A stretch of DNA of 64,000 bases, taken from the NCBI GenBank assembly GCA_963668585.1, contig OY764869.1, forward strand, positions 1,364,001 to 1,428,000, written 5' to 3'. This document shows, piece by piece, positions 38,557 to 48,320 of this stretch. The DNA is from Bin87 sp963668585 (GTDB taxonomy: Bacteria > Chloroflexota > Dehalococcoidia > Lucifugimonadales > UBA3495). The notes under the pieces are model-generated. The model was not told where the DNA came from and searched no databases. It saw only the letters and a list, made by a program, of their open reading frames with translations. Numbering within the stretch: position 1 is the first letter of the stretch; every line of letters starts with the position of its first letter. The translations under genes and the position numbers were made by a program.

Positions 38557-38742
38557 TTGTGAAACTCAACCGCTGGCACAAAGAAAATGCCGCTGACTGA
38601 CGGCGCCGGCCACCGGCCTCTTATGACGGGGGCCGGCCGAAATCCGCCACCGTCTCCGGAACCAAGCAACGCATCCGGGACCAATAGCGGCCCCTGTTGC
38701 TGCTCACAAAAACGCGCATTTAATTCCGCAACGTTCTGAGGA
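38557..38742 (+). repeat. Dispersed GC-hairpin intergenic repeat, copy C
   Basis: Contains TGTGAAACTCAACCGCTGGC, hairpin GCCGGCC...GGCCGGC (38605-38637), then the second module AGCGGCCCCTGTTGCTGCTC (38685-38742) that also follows copy A. The AAACTCAACCGCTG leader is shared with copy D. Confidence 0.7.
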
Positions 38743-38796
38743 GAACATGCCCGGTGGACGACGGTTCATCGCCCATCCTGGCCTGGACCCAGCGCG

Positions 38797-40773
38797 TCAT
38801 GCGGGGGCAGCCACGCCGAAGGCACGCTGCGCCGAAACGTCGCCGGCAAAGCGCTCCTCCAGCAATTCAGCAGGCCCGGACGGCAACGCCAGCGGAACCG
38901 TGAACGTGAATTCCGACCCACGCCCAAACTCCGTTTCCACCGTGAGGTCACCGCCGCCCCGGCGCACGACGTCTGCCGCCAGCGGCAGCCCCAGCCCCGC
39001 CCCCAGAGCGCCGTCGCGAGTGGTGAAGAACGGATTGAAAATGCTGGGCAGCACGTCAGCAGCGATGCCGGTCCCATTGTCGGACACGACCACCGCGACC
39101 TGTTCGCCCCGCAGGCGGGACGACACCAATAGCCTCGGTCCGTAACCAGCGTCGCCATCAGACTCACGGCGAGCCCGCATGGCGTAACAGGCGTTGGTAA
39201 GGAGGTTGATGACCGCCTCGCTGAAGTCACCCGGCACCATGGCAACCTCGCCCACGCTATTCGACAGATCAAACTCCGGCTCGACAACGAAGTCGCCCCA
39301 CTCCGACGCAAACGTGTCGCACCCGACACGCACCGCCCTGATCAGGACCGGGTGCAGATCGCTGAGCGCCGGTTCGCCGCCCACCACACCCAGCGATTGC
39401 ATCCGCTGCACGATGGTGAGCGCCCTGACGCCGTTGGTTGTCACCCGCTCCAGGCTGTCGGACAACTCCCCTCGGATGTCATCCAGCAACGTGCGGTCAT
39501 CGTCTTCGAGTTGCTCGCGGTAGCCGTCCAGCATCTCGAACAACTCGGTGGAAAGCTCGCCCGAGCCCTCGGAAAAGTTCTTCACGAAGTTCAGCGGGTT
39601 GCTGATCTCATGGGCCACGCCCGAGACGATCTCACCCAACGCAGCCAGCTTCTCCTGCGCAACCAGGCGGACCTGCATGGTCTCCAGCTCCTCATAGGCC
39701 TCCCGCAACTCGCCGTACAGCCGCTCTACGAGATTGAGACGCTGCACCTCGAGCGCCTGCCGCCGGAAGACCTCAAGCGCGCTCGCCAGCTCGCCGATCT
39801 CGTCGGACCCGACCTCCGGCACCCGCGTGTCGAGGTCGCCGGACGCCATGGTCCGCATCCGGACGGACAGCCTCGAAAGGCGCCGCACCACCATGTTGCC
39901 CACCCAGAGCCACGCCGCCAGGGTGGCGAGCAGCACGCTGAGGGCCGAGATGGCGAACAGCAGCAAACGGCCCCGGTCAAAGCTGGCCAGTGAACCCTCC
40001 AGCGCCTTCGAAGAACGCGCCGAAACCTCGTCAAGCAACTGACCCGCCCGGGCACGCATCAGGGCCGAGCGCTCATCGAAGTCGTCCGACAGGCCAGCCA
40101 CGAGTTCACGCGTCCCCAGCCACGACTGGCGGACCGCAAAAACCCCCTCTTCCCCCTCCGCCAATTCGCGGATTTCGCCGGATGGGCCGTCCGACTCAAC
40201 AATCACGGAATAATTCGCCCACTCAAGGTCCAACGCCGTCTCCGTCGGAGCCGACAGAGCCGCGTTCAGAACACGGACCGCACCGTAGTCGGAGGAAGGC
40301 AATGACCCGGAACCCAACGCACCGCGCAGCTCTTCGGAACGAAGCCGGAGACGGTGCATGACAGGACCAGCCTCATCAAGTCCTGACAGTACGTCTACTG
40401 CCGCCCATGCCGACTCCAGCACTCGGTCAGCCGGCACCCGCAGGCCGGGCAGGCCGCCCGGGCGGGACAGCGTCGTCCGGAGCTCCTCCACCGGGTGTTC
40501 AGCGCCTTCCCGCACCGTGCCGGGCGCGCTGGCTGCCCGAGCGCGTCCTTCCGCAACGCGCGAGATCTCACGCTCGCCGAAGGCGGCCAGCTTGGCCGTA
40601 GCGTCGGAAGCCCGCCAAGCGTCTTCCAGGGCAGGAAAGGACTCGCGGGCCAGCCCGTGGCTGAGATCTCCGCTGCGCTCGAAGTAATAGACCCCCACAC
40701 CGCTCGACAGGAGCGTCAAAAGGACGGCCAATCCCAAGGCCGCGTAGAGCTTCGCGCCAATCCGCCTGAACAT
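38797..40773 (-). CDS. Membrane sensor histidine kinase with large extracytoplasmic domain
   Basis: 658 residues. TM1 is at about 10-30, then an extracytoplasmic helical sensor domain of about 240 residues, TM2 (LLLFAISALSVLLATLAAWL), HAMP (VVRRLSRLSVRMRTMASGDL), a coiled coil, and a HisKA with GEIVSGVAHEISNPLNFVKN. The ATPase domain has LLTNACYAM, DNGTGIAADV and GAGLGLPLAADV. No adjacent response regulator. It is divergent from the giant surface-protein gene, 97 bp apart, so the spacer probably holds both promoters. Confidence 0.92.
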   Translation of the reverse strand: MFRRIGAKLYAALGLAVLLTLLSSGVGVYYFERSGDLSHGLARESFPALEDAWRASDATAKLAAFGEREISRVAEGRARAASAPGTVREGAEHPVEELRTTLSRPGGLPGLRVPADRVLESAWAAVDVLSGLDEAGPVMHRLRLRSEELRGALGSGSLPSSDYGAVRVLNAALSAPTETALDLEWANYSVIVESDGPSGEIRELAEGEEGVFAVRQSWLGTRELVAGLSDDFDERSALMRARAGQLLDEVSARSSKALEGSLASFDRGRLLLFAISALSVLLATLAAWLWVGNMVVRRLSRLSVRMRTMASGDLDTRVPEVGSDEIGELASALEVFRRQALEVQRLNLVERLYGELREAYEELETMQVRLVAQEKLAALGEIVSGVAHEISNPLNFVKNFSEGSGELSTELFEMLDGYREQLEDDDRTLLDDIRGELSDSLERVTTNGVRALTIVQRMQSLGVVGGEPALSDLHPVLIRAVRVGCDTFASEWGDFVVEPEFDLSNSVGEVAMVPGDFSEAVINLLTNACYAMRARRESDGDAGYGPRLLVSSRLRGEQVAVVVSDNGTGIAADVLPSIFNPFFTTRDGALGAGLGLPLAADVVRRGGGDLTVETEFGRGSEFTFTVPLALPSGPAELLEERFAGDVSAQRAFGVAAPA

Positions 40774-40870
40774 AAAAATTCCTCACAATGCGCCGGACAG
40801 CCCAAGCCAGCTGCTGAACTCAGGCTTCGCGGCGCGAAACATCCGCCGGAACGGCAGGAAATCAATCCAG

Positions 40871-42139
40871 ATGGTAGTGCAAATCACGAAAGCCTCGACC
40901 GCAGCCGCAATCGCCCTGGTCACGGTCGCGATTGTCGTGACTCAGTCCGCGACGGGCTGGGCCCAGACCAACAGCGCCCCCATCATTGCAACACCGTCAT
41001 CTACCAGCCTGCAGTACCTGTTCCCCCGGGGAGCGGCAACCACGCTGAGTTTCCCATCGGCGCCAGCGACCGACTCCGACGGCGACGACATCACGTACCG
41101 GTTCGTTTTCACCGTCCCGGACACATCCACGACGGACGAGGACGACACCAGGGAAGTGATCGCGGCCGACGCCCTGTTCACCGTAAACCGGAACGGCAAC
41201 GCCTTTGCGTTCGACACGGTCCCGAACGTAACGCCCAAGCAGTTCAACGACCTCTACGGCGACGTCGTGAGCCACACGGTGCTGGTGAAGATGTACGCCA
41301 ACGACGGCGCGCAGGACTCGGAATCCCTGTCATTCAACATCAGGGTTTTCCACGACGCCTCCCCGCAGTTCCACCTGGCAGCCGCCTACCAGGGCAAGCA
41401 ACGCTGGACCCTCGACCAGGAGATAACCGTCCACGAGGGCCCCGCCGCCAACGCCGAACTGGCGGCCATAATCCTGGGCGACTACGACGAGAACGGCCAG
41501 CCGCGCCCAGGACAGCCGACCCGCCTGGAGAACGCCGGCGATGCGTTGCAGATACCCTGGACCGCCGCCTCTGCCGGAACCAGAACCTGGACCCGGGGCA
41601 ACCGCGACGGCGCCGCAAACAGCCCAAAGATCGAGTGCCTGGACCACGACGGAGCCACCACCCACACGTGGGACGATGCCGGCAGTGAGGACAGCCTCCA
41701 GTTCGGACTGGAAACCCCGGCGCAGAACGGGGCGGGACACGTCGCCCTGAAGTTCAGCTCGGAGCCCGACTACGAGAGCCCAGGCGACGACGACCAGGAC
41801 AACACCTACCTGGTCAGGCTGGTCAACGACCACGACATACACGGACTGGGCGACGACGACGCCACGCTGGGTTGTGACGGCTCCGCCGTCGACGTCGCCA
41901 TCACGGTCAAGGACGTTGGCCCACCGGCTCCCATCGAAGATTTCACCGTCACGCTGGAGGAAATGGACGACGGCTACACCGTAAACATGAGATGGGACAA
42001 CACGCGCCTCAATCGTTTCATCGAAAACGGCGATTACGTCGATTTTCCCGACCCATACTTCCCCCCCGACGGTCATCAGGATGGAATATCTGATCGAAAG
42101 GGAAACGCCAACCATCTTGACGCACACCGGAGAGACTGA
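40871..42139 (+). CDS. Giant fibronectin-like surface protein, 5' part (frameshifted at C7)
   Basis: Starts with a signal peptide (ALVTVAIVVTQSATGWAQ, cleavage after AQ). One copy of a roughly 300-residue module follows (LQYLFPRGAATTLSF, later ITVHEGPAANAELA, DNTYLVRLVNDHD, GCDGSAVDVAITVKDVG), then the start of a fibronectin-type domain (YVDFPDPYF). At the seven-C run 42061-42067 the frame is lost and a stop follows at 42139. One C fewer gives YFPPTVIRMEYLIERE and continues straight into the 42081-47144 frame. The two ORFs are therefore one gene of about 2,090 codons, interrupted or phase-variable. Confidence 0.85.
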   Translation: MVVQITKASTAAAIALVTVAIVVTQSATGWAQTNSAPIIATPSSTSLQYLFPRGAATTLSFPSAPATDSDGDDITYRFVFTVPDTSTTDEDDTREVIAADALFTVNRNGNAFAFDTVPNVTPKQFNDLYGDVVSHTVLVKMYANDGAQDSESLSFNIRVFHDASPQFHLAAAYQGKQRWTLDQEITVHEGPAANAELAAIILGDYDENGQPRPGQPTRLENAGDALQIPWTAASAGTRTWTRGNRDGAANSPKIECLDHDGATTHTWDDAGSEDSLQFGLETPAQNGAGHVALKFSSEPDYESPGDDDQDNTYLVRLVNDHDIHGLGDDDATLGCDGSAVDVAITVKDVGPPAPIEDFTVTLEEMDDGYTVNMRWDNTRLNRFIENGDYVDFPDPYFPPDGHQDGISDRKGNANHLDAHRRD

Positions 42140-45100
42140 ATTTGACGTCAGCATCAACAGGTCCGCGGAGATCACCGGCATACCGGACACCAAGTACACG
42201 TTTACGCTCACGACCCAGAACTCCGAAGGAACGTCGGACCCCGTCACACAGACCATCAGAGTTCCCTGCCTAATCGAAAGCCCAGCAACGCCCACCGTCT
42301 CCCCAACCGGCCCGACGTCATTGGCCGTCTCATGGACTGACCATCCCAGAGAAGACCTGACCATCACGGGTTATGACATCCAGTTCCGCAAAGTGGATGC
42401 CACTGATTGGATCCTGTGGGACAACCCGTCCCTTGCCGGAACCTCAGACACGATAACCACGCTCGCTCCAAACCAGGAGTATGAGGTCCAAGTCAGAGCC
42501 AATACCACCGATGGAAACAGCGATTGGTCCGAATCGCAAACGGCCACGACCAACGCTTTCAACCCCGTCCTGACCCTGCTGTTTCCCAGAGGCACACCCA
42601 ACCAGATCGAATTCTCCGGACCACTGGCCGGTGACCCAGGCGGCGGCGGCGCAACCTACGCCTTCTCCTTCGCACGGCCCGACGAAGAAGAAAGCCTCAC
42701 GCCCGCCGAAACGCTCCTCACCGTCGCAGGCCCCGACGCCGACCACAACTTCACCATCAGCATAGCCGACGACGTGGCGCCGTCCCAATTTCGCACCGTC
42801 TACGGGAAAGACAGCAACTCCGTGGACCTCACCGGAACCCTCACCGCTTCAAATACCATCGGGCTTTCGACCGACCTCACTTTCACGATCACCGTGACCT
42901 ACGACGACTCCGCACAGTTCTCCACTCCCGCGGTGCATCAGGGCAACAACCGCTGGATCATTGCCGACCCTTACGAAACCTACGAAGGCACGACGGAACT
43001 CCCCGAGATCTCCATTCTGTGGACGGCCGTAACGGACGGCCACCGGACCTGGGCGGCTGGCACACCCACCGCCATATCGTTTCAATGCTACGACCACGAC
43101 GGATACCATGCCGCCGAGTGGCCAACCGATGCCGAGAAGGACAGCAACCACTTCACCGTAACCTCACCGGCGCCCTCGACATCAGGCGCCGTCACCGTCG
43201 CGTTCACGTCCGCACCCGACTACGAAGCGCCGGATGACGACGAAGGACACACCACGGTGAACGGCGTTGACGAGCCCAACCCGGGCGACAACACGTACCA
43301 CCTGCGGATCACGAACACCCATGAACTCCACGATTTCGAAGGCGAGGTCGGCGAACTTGGCTGCGACGGATCCGCCGTCGACCTCACCATCACGGTGAAA
43401 GACGTGGGGCCACCCGAAAAGCCCACGATCACGCAGGCCGAGTTCGACCCAAACGACGGCACGCAGATCAACCTGGCCTGGACGGAACCGACCACGTTCG
43501 ACGAAACGGGCGTCTCAGTAGACTTCCCCAGCTCGGATTTCCACGTCGCCAAATACCGATACCGCCACCGATCAACTTCCGAACAGACCTGGAGTCCGGA
43601 GCGCGAGACCACTTCCACCGCCGTGACAATAGCCGGCCTGGCGAACGACGACTACGTCGTGAGCGTCCAGGCCGTCAACTCCGAGGGAGACAGCGACTGG
43701 ACGCAGACGACCGTCAGAACGCAGCAAAACCGTCCGCCGACCATCACCACCGACACCTCCGGCAGAAACATCTTCTACAAGTTCCCCGACGGGAAACCCG
43801 CCGTGCTTCCATACGACCACGAGCCCGGCTCCGACCCGGACAGCGAAGACACCGTCTCCTACATAGTTCGCGTCGCGCTGTCCGACGACCACGACGCGCC
43901 GTTCATACCCATCTCCGAAGCCCTGCTCGGCTACACCCGCGACGGCCATGACTTCCTGTTCGAGGCCATCAGGCACATCACACCGGCAGAATTCAGAGAA
44001 ATATACGGCAACGCAGGCGAGGCCGACGGCCTGCAGTTTCTGCTGTACGCCACGGACGGCGAACTGGAGTCAGGCCCAGCGCCGTTCATCATGTCCATCT
44101 ACTACGAACGGTCAGCTTACTTCCACGACGCCGACACGCGCGCCCCCGTCCAACGTTTCATCTACGAGACCCCCTTTCAGACCTACGAGGGACCCGCCGC
44201 CGGCGACGATATAGCCATCGACTGGTCATCATCCATGAACGGCAGACGCGCCTGGGGCGCCGGCAATTTCTCCGGTCGCATCAGATGCCGCGACAACACC
44301 AACACCCTGACCGTCCACGAATCACCGGACCTCGGCAACGAGGACAGCGACCGCCTCGACGGCCCCACCGGGGAGACCAACGGCCACGAGGGGACACTCA
44401 CGCCCCACTTCGCCGTTCCGCCCGACTACGAGAACCCCGCCGACCACGACGGCGACAACACGTATCACGTCCGGATTTACAACGACCACGACCTGCTCAA
44501 CCCGTCCAATGAGGCGAAGACCCCGTCCTGTTCCGGATCCACCCTCGACCTGCAGATAACGATCAAGGACGTCGGCACGCCCGCCCCCATCGCCCTTGCC
44601 GCCGACTTCAACCCCGAAGACCACAGCAAGATCGAGCTTTCCTGGACCACCCCCGCCGGATTCATCGAAGACGACGTCGTAACCGATTTTCCACACCCCA
44701 GCTTTGAGACCAGCTCCTACGACTACCGTTACCGCGCCCCCTCGTCGGACTCCTGGACCGAGGTGACCGGCGTCACCGAAACCAGAGCGACCATCGGGAA
44801 CCTGACCTCGCCCAGCTACGAAGTCCAGGCCAGACCCGTCAACTCGGAAGGCCCAACTCCGTGGCCCACCACCTCCATCAGCGTCAGCCGGCTGGCAACG
44901 CCGGAACAGGTCGCAACGCCCACGGCGTCTTCCCGCAACTCCAGCTCCATCACCATCACCTGGACCGAGCCCAACGACCGCGGAGTAACCATCAACGAGT
45001 ACCGCATTCAGCACAAGCGGACCGCAGACCCGGATTGGCTGCCATTCACGTCGGTAAACGGTTCAAAGCTCACCCTCACGTCCCGAAACCTCGATTCCGG

Positions 45101-47144
45101 CACGTCATACGACTTTCAGGTCCAGGCCCTGAATTCCGAAGGCGAAGGCCCATGGTCAGAGACCCTGACCACATCCACCACCAACCCGCCGCAACCCGAC
45201 CCGGTGGCTACCATCCAGGCCATCGACTCATCGATCACCGAAGGAGACAGCGCCCAGTTCACGGTGAGCTTGACCCGAAACGCCAACGTCACCGTCAACC
45301 TCGCCTATTGGTGGAACGGCGGCTATGGCACGACCTCCGGCGGGACGGCGACCTTCACCAACTCCGACTCGACCACCGTGTCGGTGCCGACCAACATCAT
45401 CACCAGCCCCGACCGCGGCAGAATCACCGTCAGCCTCTCCTCAGGCGCCGGATACAACATCGGGAGCCCAAGCTCCGCCATCATCAACATCGCGCGGACC
45501 GACAGCCCGCCCGAGACGCCGGATGCTCCCACCGTGTCGGCTCTCACCACGACGTCACTGCGCGTTACGTGGAACGCGCCCGAAAGCGAACTTCCAATCA
45601 CCGGCTACGAGATCAGATACCGCCAAACGGGCGCCTCCCAATGGGAGCACGAGTTCAGCCGGACCACAAACACGAACATCACCGGTCTCGCGGTGAACAC
45701 CGAGTACGAGGTCGGCATACTGGCCATGAACGACGACGCAGACAGCGCGTTCTCGTCGTCAGGCGCCGGCTCGACGATGGACCTGTTTGTCACCATCGAC
45801 TCCGAACAGACGGCGGTCACGGAAGGCGACCGGATCACCTTCACGGTAACACTTTCCCGAGAAACACCCGCCGAGGTGACGGTCAACTTCTCATGGGCCG
45901 GAGACTTCGGAACGTCAACCAGCAACACGGTGCAGATAACAGCCGGAATACACGGCACGGTCGACGTTGCAACCAAAATCGGTACGACCACGCGGAACGG
46001 CTCCCTGACGGCCGCAATTGCGCCATCAGACGCATACCGTTCCAACGAAACGGTTTCCAAAGTCGCAATAAACAAGCGCGCACCGGACCCAACTCCTCGC
46101 CCTACTGCCGCACCGACGCCCGAGCCTACCCCAGAGCCAACGCCTGAGCCTACTCTGGAGCCAACGCCTGAGCCTACTCTGGAACCAACGCCCGAGCCTA
46201 CTCTGGAACCGACGCCCGAGCCTACCCCAGAGCCAACGCCCGAGCCTACTCTGGAACCGACGCCCGAGCCTACCCCAGAGCCAACGCCGGAACCGACTCC
46301 CGAGCCAACGCCAGAACCGACACCCGAGCCGACACCCGAGCCATCTCCGCAACAAACGCCGGAACCGACCCCTGAACCTACCGAGGAACCTACTCCGACG
46401 GAGGAACCTACGCCAGTTCCGACACAGCAACCGCCAACCTCCACTCCGACTCCAGAACCAACGCAGGAAAATGAAGACTCATCAACTCCCGAGCCTACGG
46501 CAGAACCAACTGTGGAGCCGACGGCGCTGCCCACCGTGGAACCCACTGTAGCGCCGACCGTGGAACCAACGATATTGCCCACCGTCCCGCCGACCGTGCC
46601 ACCCACTGTGCCACCGACTGTCCTGCCAAGTCCAGCGCCAACCTCACCTCCCCAAATTGAGGCTACGTCGGCGCCTGATCCCACCCAAAACCCCGACGTA
46701 ACCCAAGAGCCGGACACCAGCCAGGACGAGAAATCCCCGCAAGCGCCGACACCAGCGCCAACCAGGACGCCGGAGCCAACCGCCACCAGCGTTCCGACCC
46801 CCACGCCGATACCCACCGTGACGCCGACTCCCTCTCCAGTGCCTACCCCAACCACCGCACCTGTTGAACCAACCCCCACTGGAATAAAGCCCCAGCGACC
46901 GGCAATGCCGCCACCCGGTCAAAGCCAACCCACACCTGAAGAGCCGCCGGATCAACCTCACATCCTGCTGAGGCCAACAGACTGGGTACCCAAGCGACTT
47001 GAAAATCTGGTGCCCACGACACGCGAAGTCGTCAAAACGATCACCACGCTACCGAGAAACCGCCTGACGCTCGTGGCCGCCCTCGCCGTCGCACTCGTCG
47101 CCGCTGCGGCGGTGTTCATATACCTATTTTCCAGAAGGCACTAG
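42081..47144 (+). CDS. Giant fibronectin-like surface protein, 3' part
   Basis: Begins inside the domain broken at 42061-42067. It holds the second and third copies of the 300-residue module (about 42.57-43.41 and 43.74-44.57 kb), each ending GxxxDLxITxKDVG, then fibronectin type III-like domains and two Calx-beta-like domains (SITEGDSAQFTVSLTRNANV, TEGDRITFTVTLSRETPAEV). A Pro-Thr-Glu-rich stalk of about 290 residues (46.09-46.98 kb) and one C-terminal TM (LTLVAALAVALVAAAAVFIY) with a basic tail follow. The layout is that of a membrane-anchored extracellular adhesin on a stalk. The ATG at 42081 has no good ribosome binding site and is probably not a real start. Confidence 0.85.
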   Translation: MEYLIERETPTILTHTGETEFDVSINRSAEITGIPDTKYTFTLTTQNSEGTSDPVTQTIRVPCLIESPATPTVSPTGPTSLAVSWTDHPREDLTITGYDIQFRKVDATDWILWDNPSLAGTSDTITTLAPNQEYEVQVRANTTDGNSDWSESQTATTNAFNPVLTLLFPRGTPNQIEFSGPLAGDPGGGGATYAFSFARPDEEESLTPAETLLTVAGPDADHNFTISIADDVAPSQFRTVYGKDSNSVDLTGTLTASNTIGLSTDLTFTITVTYDDSAQFSTPAVHQGNNRWIIADPYETYEGTTELPEISILWTAVTDGHRTWAAGTPTAISFQCYDHDGYHAAEWPTDAEKDSNHFTVTSPAPSTSGAVTVAFTSAPDYEAPDDDEGHTTVNGVDEPNPGDNTYHLRITNTHELHDFEGEVGELGCDGSAVDLTITVKDVGPPEKPTITQAEFDPNDGTQINLAWTEPTTFDETGVSVDFPSSDFHVAKYRYRHRSTSEQTWSPERETTSTAVTIAGLANDDYVVSVQAVNSEGDSDWTQTTVRTQQNRPPTITTDTSGRNIFYKFPDGKPAVLPYDHEPGSDPDSEDTVSYIVRVALSDDHDAPFIPISEALLGYTRDGHDFLFEAIRHITPAEFREIYGNAGEADGLQFLLYATDGELESGPAPFIMSIYYERSAYFHDADTRAPVQRFIYETPFQTYEGPAAGDDIAIDWSSSMNGRRAWGAGNFSGRIRCRDNTNTLTVHESPDLGNEDSDRLDGPTGETNGHEGTLTPHFAVPPDYENPADHDGDNTYHVRIYNDHDLLNPSNEAKTPSCSGSTLDLQITIKDVGTPAPIALAADFNPEDHSKIELSWTTPAGFIEDDVVTDFPHPSFETSSYDYRYRAPSSDSWTEVTGVTETRATIGNLTSPSYEVQARPVNSEGPTPWPTTSISVSRLATPEQVATPTASSRNSSSITITWTEPNDRGVTINEYRIQHKRTADPDWLPFTSVNGSKLTLTSRNLDSGTSYDFQVQALNSEGEGPWSETLTTSTTNPPQPDPVATIQAIDSSITEGDSAQFTVSLTRNANVTVNLAYWWNGGYGTTSGGTATFTNSDSTTVSVPTNIITSPDRGRITVSLSSGAGYNIGSPSSAIINIARTDSPPETPDAPTVSALTTTSLRVTWNAPESELPITGYEIRYRQTGASQWEHEFSRTTNTNITGLAVNTEYEVGILAMNDDADSAFSSSGAGSTMDLFVTIDSEQTAVTEGDRITFTVTLSRETPAEVTVNFSWAGDFGTSTSNTVQITAGIHGTVDVATKIGTTTRNGSLTAAIAPSDAYRSNETVSKVAINKRAPDPTPRPTAAPTPEPTPEPTPEPTLEPTPEPTLEPTPEPTLEPTPEPTPEPTPEPTLEPTPEPTPEPTPEPTPEPTPEPTPEPTPEPSPQQTPEPTPEPTEEPTPTEEPTPVPTQQPPTSTPTPEPTQENEDSSTPEPTAEPTVEPTALPTVEPTVAPTVEPTILPTVPPTVPPTVPPTVLPSPAPTSPPQIEATSAPDPTQNPDVTQEPDTSQDEKSPQAPTPAPTRTPEPTATSVPTPTPIPTVTPTPSPVPTPTTAPVEPTPTGIKPQRPAMPPPGQSQPTPEEPPDQPHILLRPTDWVPKRLENLVPTTREVVKTITTLPRNRLTLVAALAVALVAAAAVFIYLFSRRH
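46120..46350 (+). repeat. 24-bp tandem repeat encoding EPTPEPTx stalk
   Basis: Units of GAGCCTACTCTGGAACCAACGCC with small variation, about nine or ten copies, encode Pro-Thr-Pro-Glu/Leu-Glu-Pro-Thr. It lies in frame in the surface-protein stalk, so copy number can change without a frameshift. Confidence 0.8.
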
Positions 47145-47154
47145 GCGAACACGA

Positions 47155-47240
47155 GAACATTGCGAAACTCAACCGCTGACATAATGAAGGTGTTGCTGAC
47201 TTACGACGCCGGCCGCCACCGACGACGGGGCGGCCGTTTT
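47155..47240 (+). terminator. Dispersed hairpin repeat copy D, likely terminator of the surface-protein gene
   Basis: Eleven bases after the stop codon: GCGAAACTCAACCGCTGACA, TAATGAAGG, then hairpin CCGGCCGCC-N11-GGCGGCCG (47209-47236) directly followed by TTTT. The hairpin plus T-run fits a Rho-independent terminator. The leader is shared with copy C. Confidence 0.65.
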
Positions 47241-47381
47241 CACGACTAACGCCAGAACGCCCTCCGTTGCGGCACCGCGCCCGCAAGGAGGCCATCAACA
47301 CGATGGTGCGCCCTAAACGTGCCGTCAGACCGGCTGTGGCATGATTAAACTCGACGATGCAACCACTGCAGGGAGACAACG

Positions 47382-48248
47382 GTGACCGCATCACAGGACC
47401 CCAGTAAGCCAATGCGCTGCAACGCGCGGTCGGTACCGCCCACCTACATCCATGAGCTCGAAGGCAGGCCCAACTTCCGGTGGCACCAGGAAGACGTCAC
47501 CATGCCGTTGGCCCGAGCAACAAGCCGACTCACCGAGCTCGTGGCCCTCATCCTCGCCCAAGGTGACCAGGCCGCGAACGAGGCCACGATCCAGAACCTC
47601 ACCGACTCGGCGGTAGCCAGCAGTCGGATCGAGGCCGAGTTCCCCGACCCCAACGCAGTACGCCAAGCCATCGCCAAGCGAATAGCGGCCGGTTCCCAAC
47701 TCGCCATCCAGAACGAGCCAGGCATCGCGGCAGTTACCGCAGGCGCCGCCCAGCGGCACGACGAACCACTCACGGCCGAACGGCTCCACCATTGGCATCG
47801 CTGGCTGTTCACGAACGCCGGCCCCGAGCAGATGACAGTCGGCGATTGGCGCGACGACCGGCTCGGACCCATGCAGGTGGTGTCCACATCCGCCATGGGC
47901 CGACAGCCCACCGTGCACTTCGAGGCGCCCGCCGCCGCTAGGCTCGAAGCCGAGATGAACCGGTTCCTCGAATGGTTCAACCAGCCTGGGCCGGAGCCCG
48001 ACCTGCGCAAAGTGGCCATCGCCCACCTGTGGTTCGTGACCATCCACCCCTACGACTACGGCAACGGCCGCATCGCGAGAGCCATCACGGACCTAGCGCT
48101 GTCGCGGTGCGACGGCACGGAAACGCGCGTCTACAGTATGTCCGTCGAGATCATGCGCCAGCGCAACTGCTACTACCGGCACTGTAAACGGCGGTGGCAA
48201 ACTGTCGTCGCTGCATGCCCTATGCCGGAAAGAAGGCTCTCAGATTGA
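47382..48248 (+). CDS. Fic-domain protein (C-terminus possibly shortened)
   Basis: 288 residues from a GTG preceded by AGGGAGA. The Fic motif HPYDYGNGRIARA is present with catalytic His; Tyr replaces the usual Phe and Asp/Glu. The N-terminal helix has SAVASSRIEAEF, close to the inhibitory S-x3-E-G motif that plugs the active site. Fic enzymes transfer AMP or other nucleotide parts to proteins. Relatives are longer at the C-terminus; after IMRQRNCYYRH the sequence loses family character, suggesting a frameshift. Neighbours are regulatory and ubiquitin-like genes. Confidence 0.85.
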   Translation: MTASQDPSKPMRCNARSVPPTYIHELEGRPNFRWHQEDVTMPLARATSRLTELVALILAQGDQAANEATIQNLTDSAVASSRIEAEFPDPNAVRQAIAKRIAAGSQLAIQNEPGIAAVTAGAAQRHDEPLTAERLHHWHRWLFTNAGPEQMTVGDWRDDRLGPMQVVSTSAMGRQPTVHFEAPAAARLEAEMNRFLEWFNQPGPEPDLRKVAIAHLWFVTIHPYDYGNGRIARAITDLALSRCDGTETRVYSMSVEIMRQRNCYYRHCKRRWQTVVAACPMPERRLSD

Positions 48249-48320
48249 GTGGTCAGTCAGTTCGAGGCCCGGCGAAGTCGCCGTGTCCCCGACATTGCAA
48301 CACCAAGACGGGGTCAGGAC

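Noticed and set aside
45605..46879. 424-codon minus-strand frame rich in GVGSGVGSG
   Set aside because: This is the complement of the Pro-Thr-Glu stalk repeats, not a gene.
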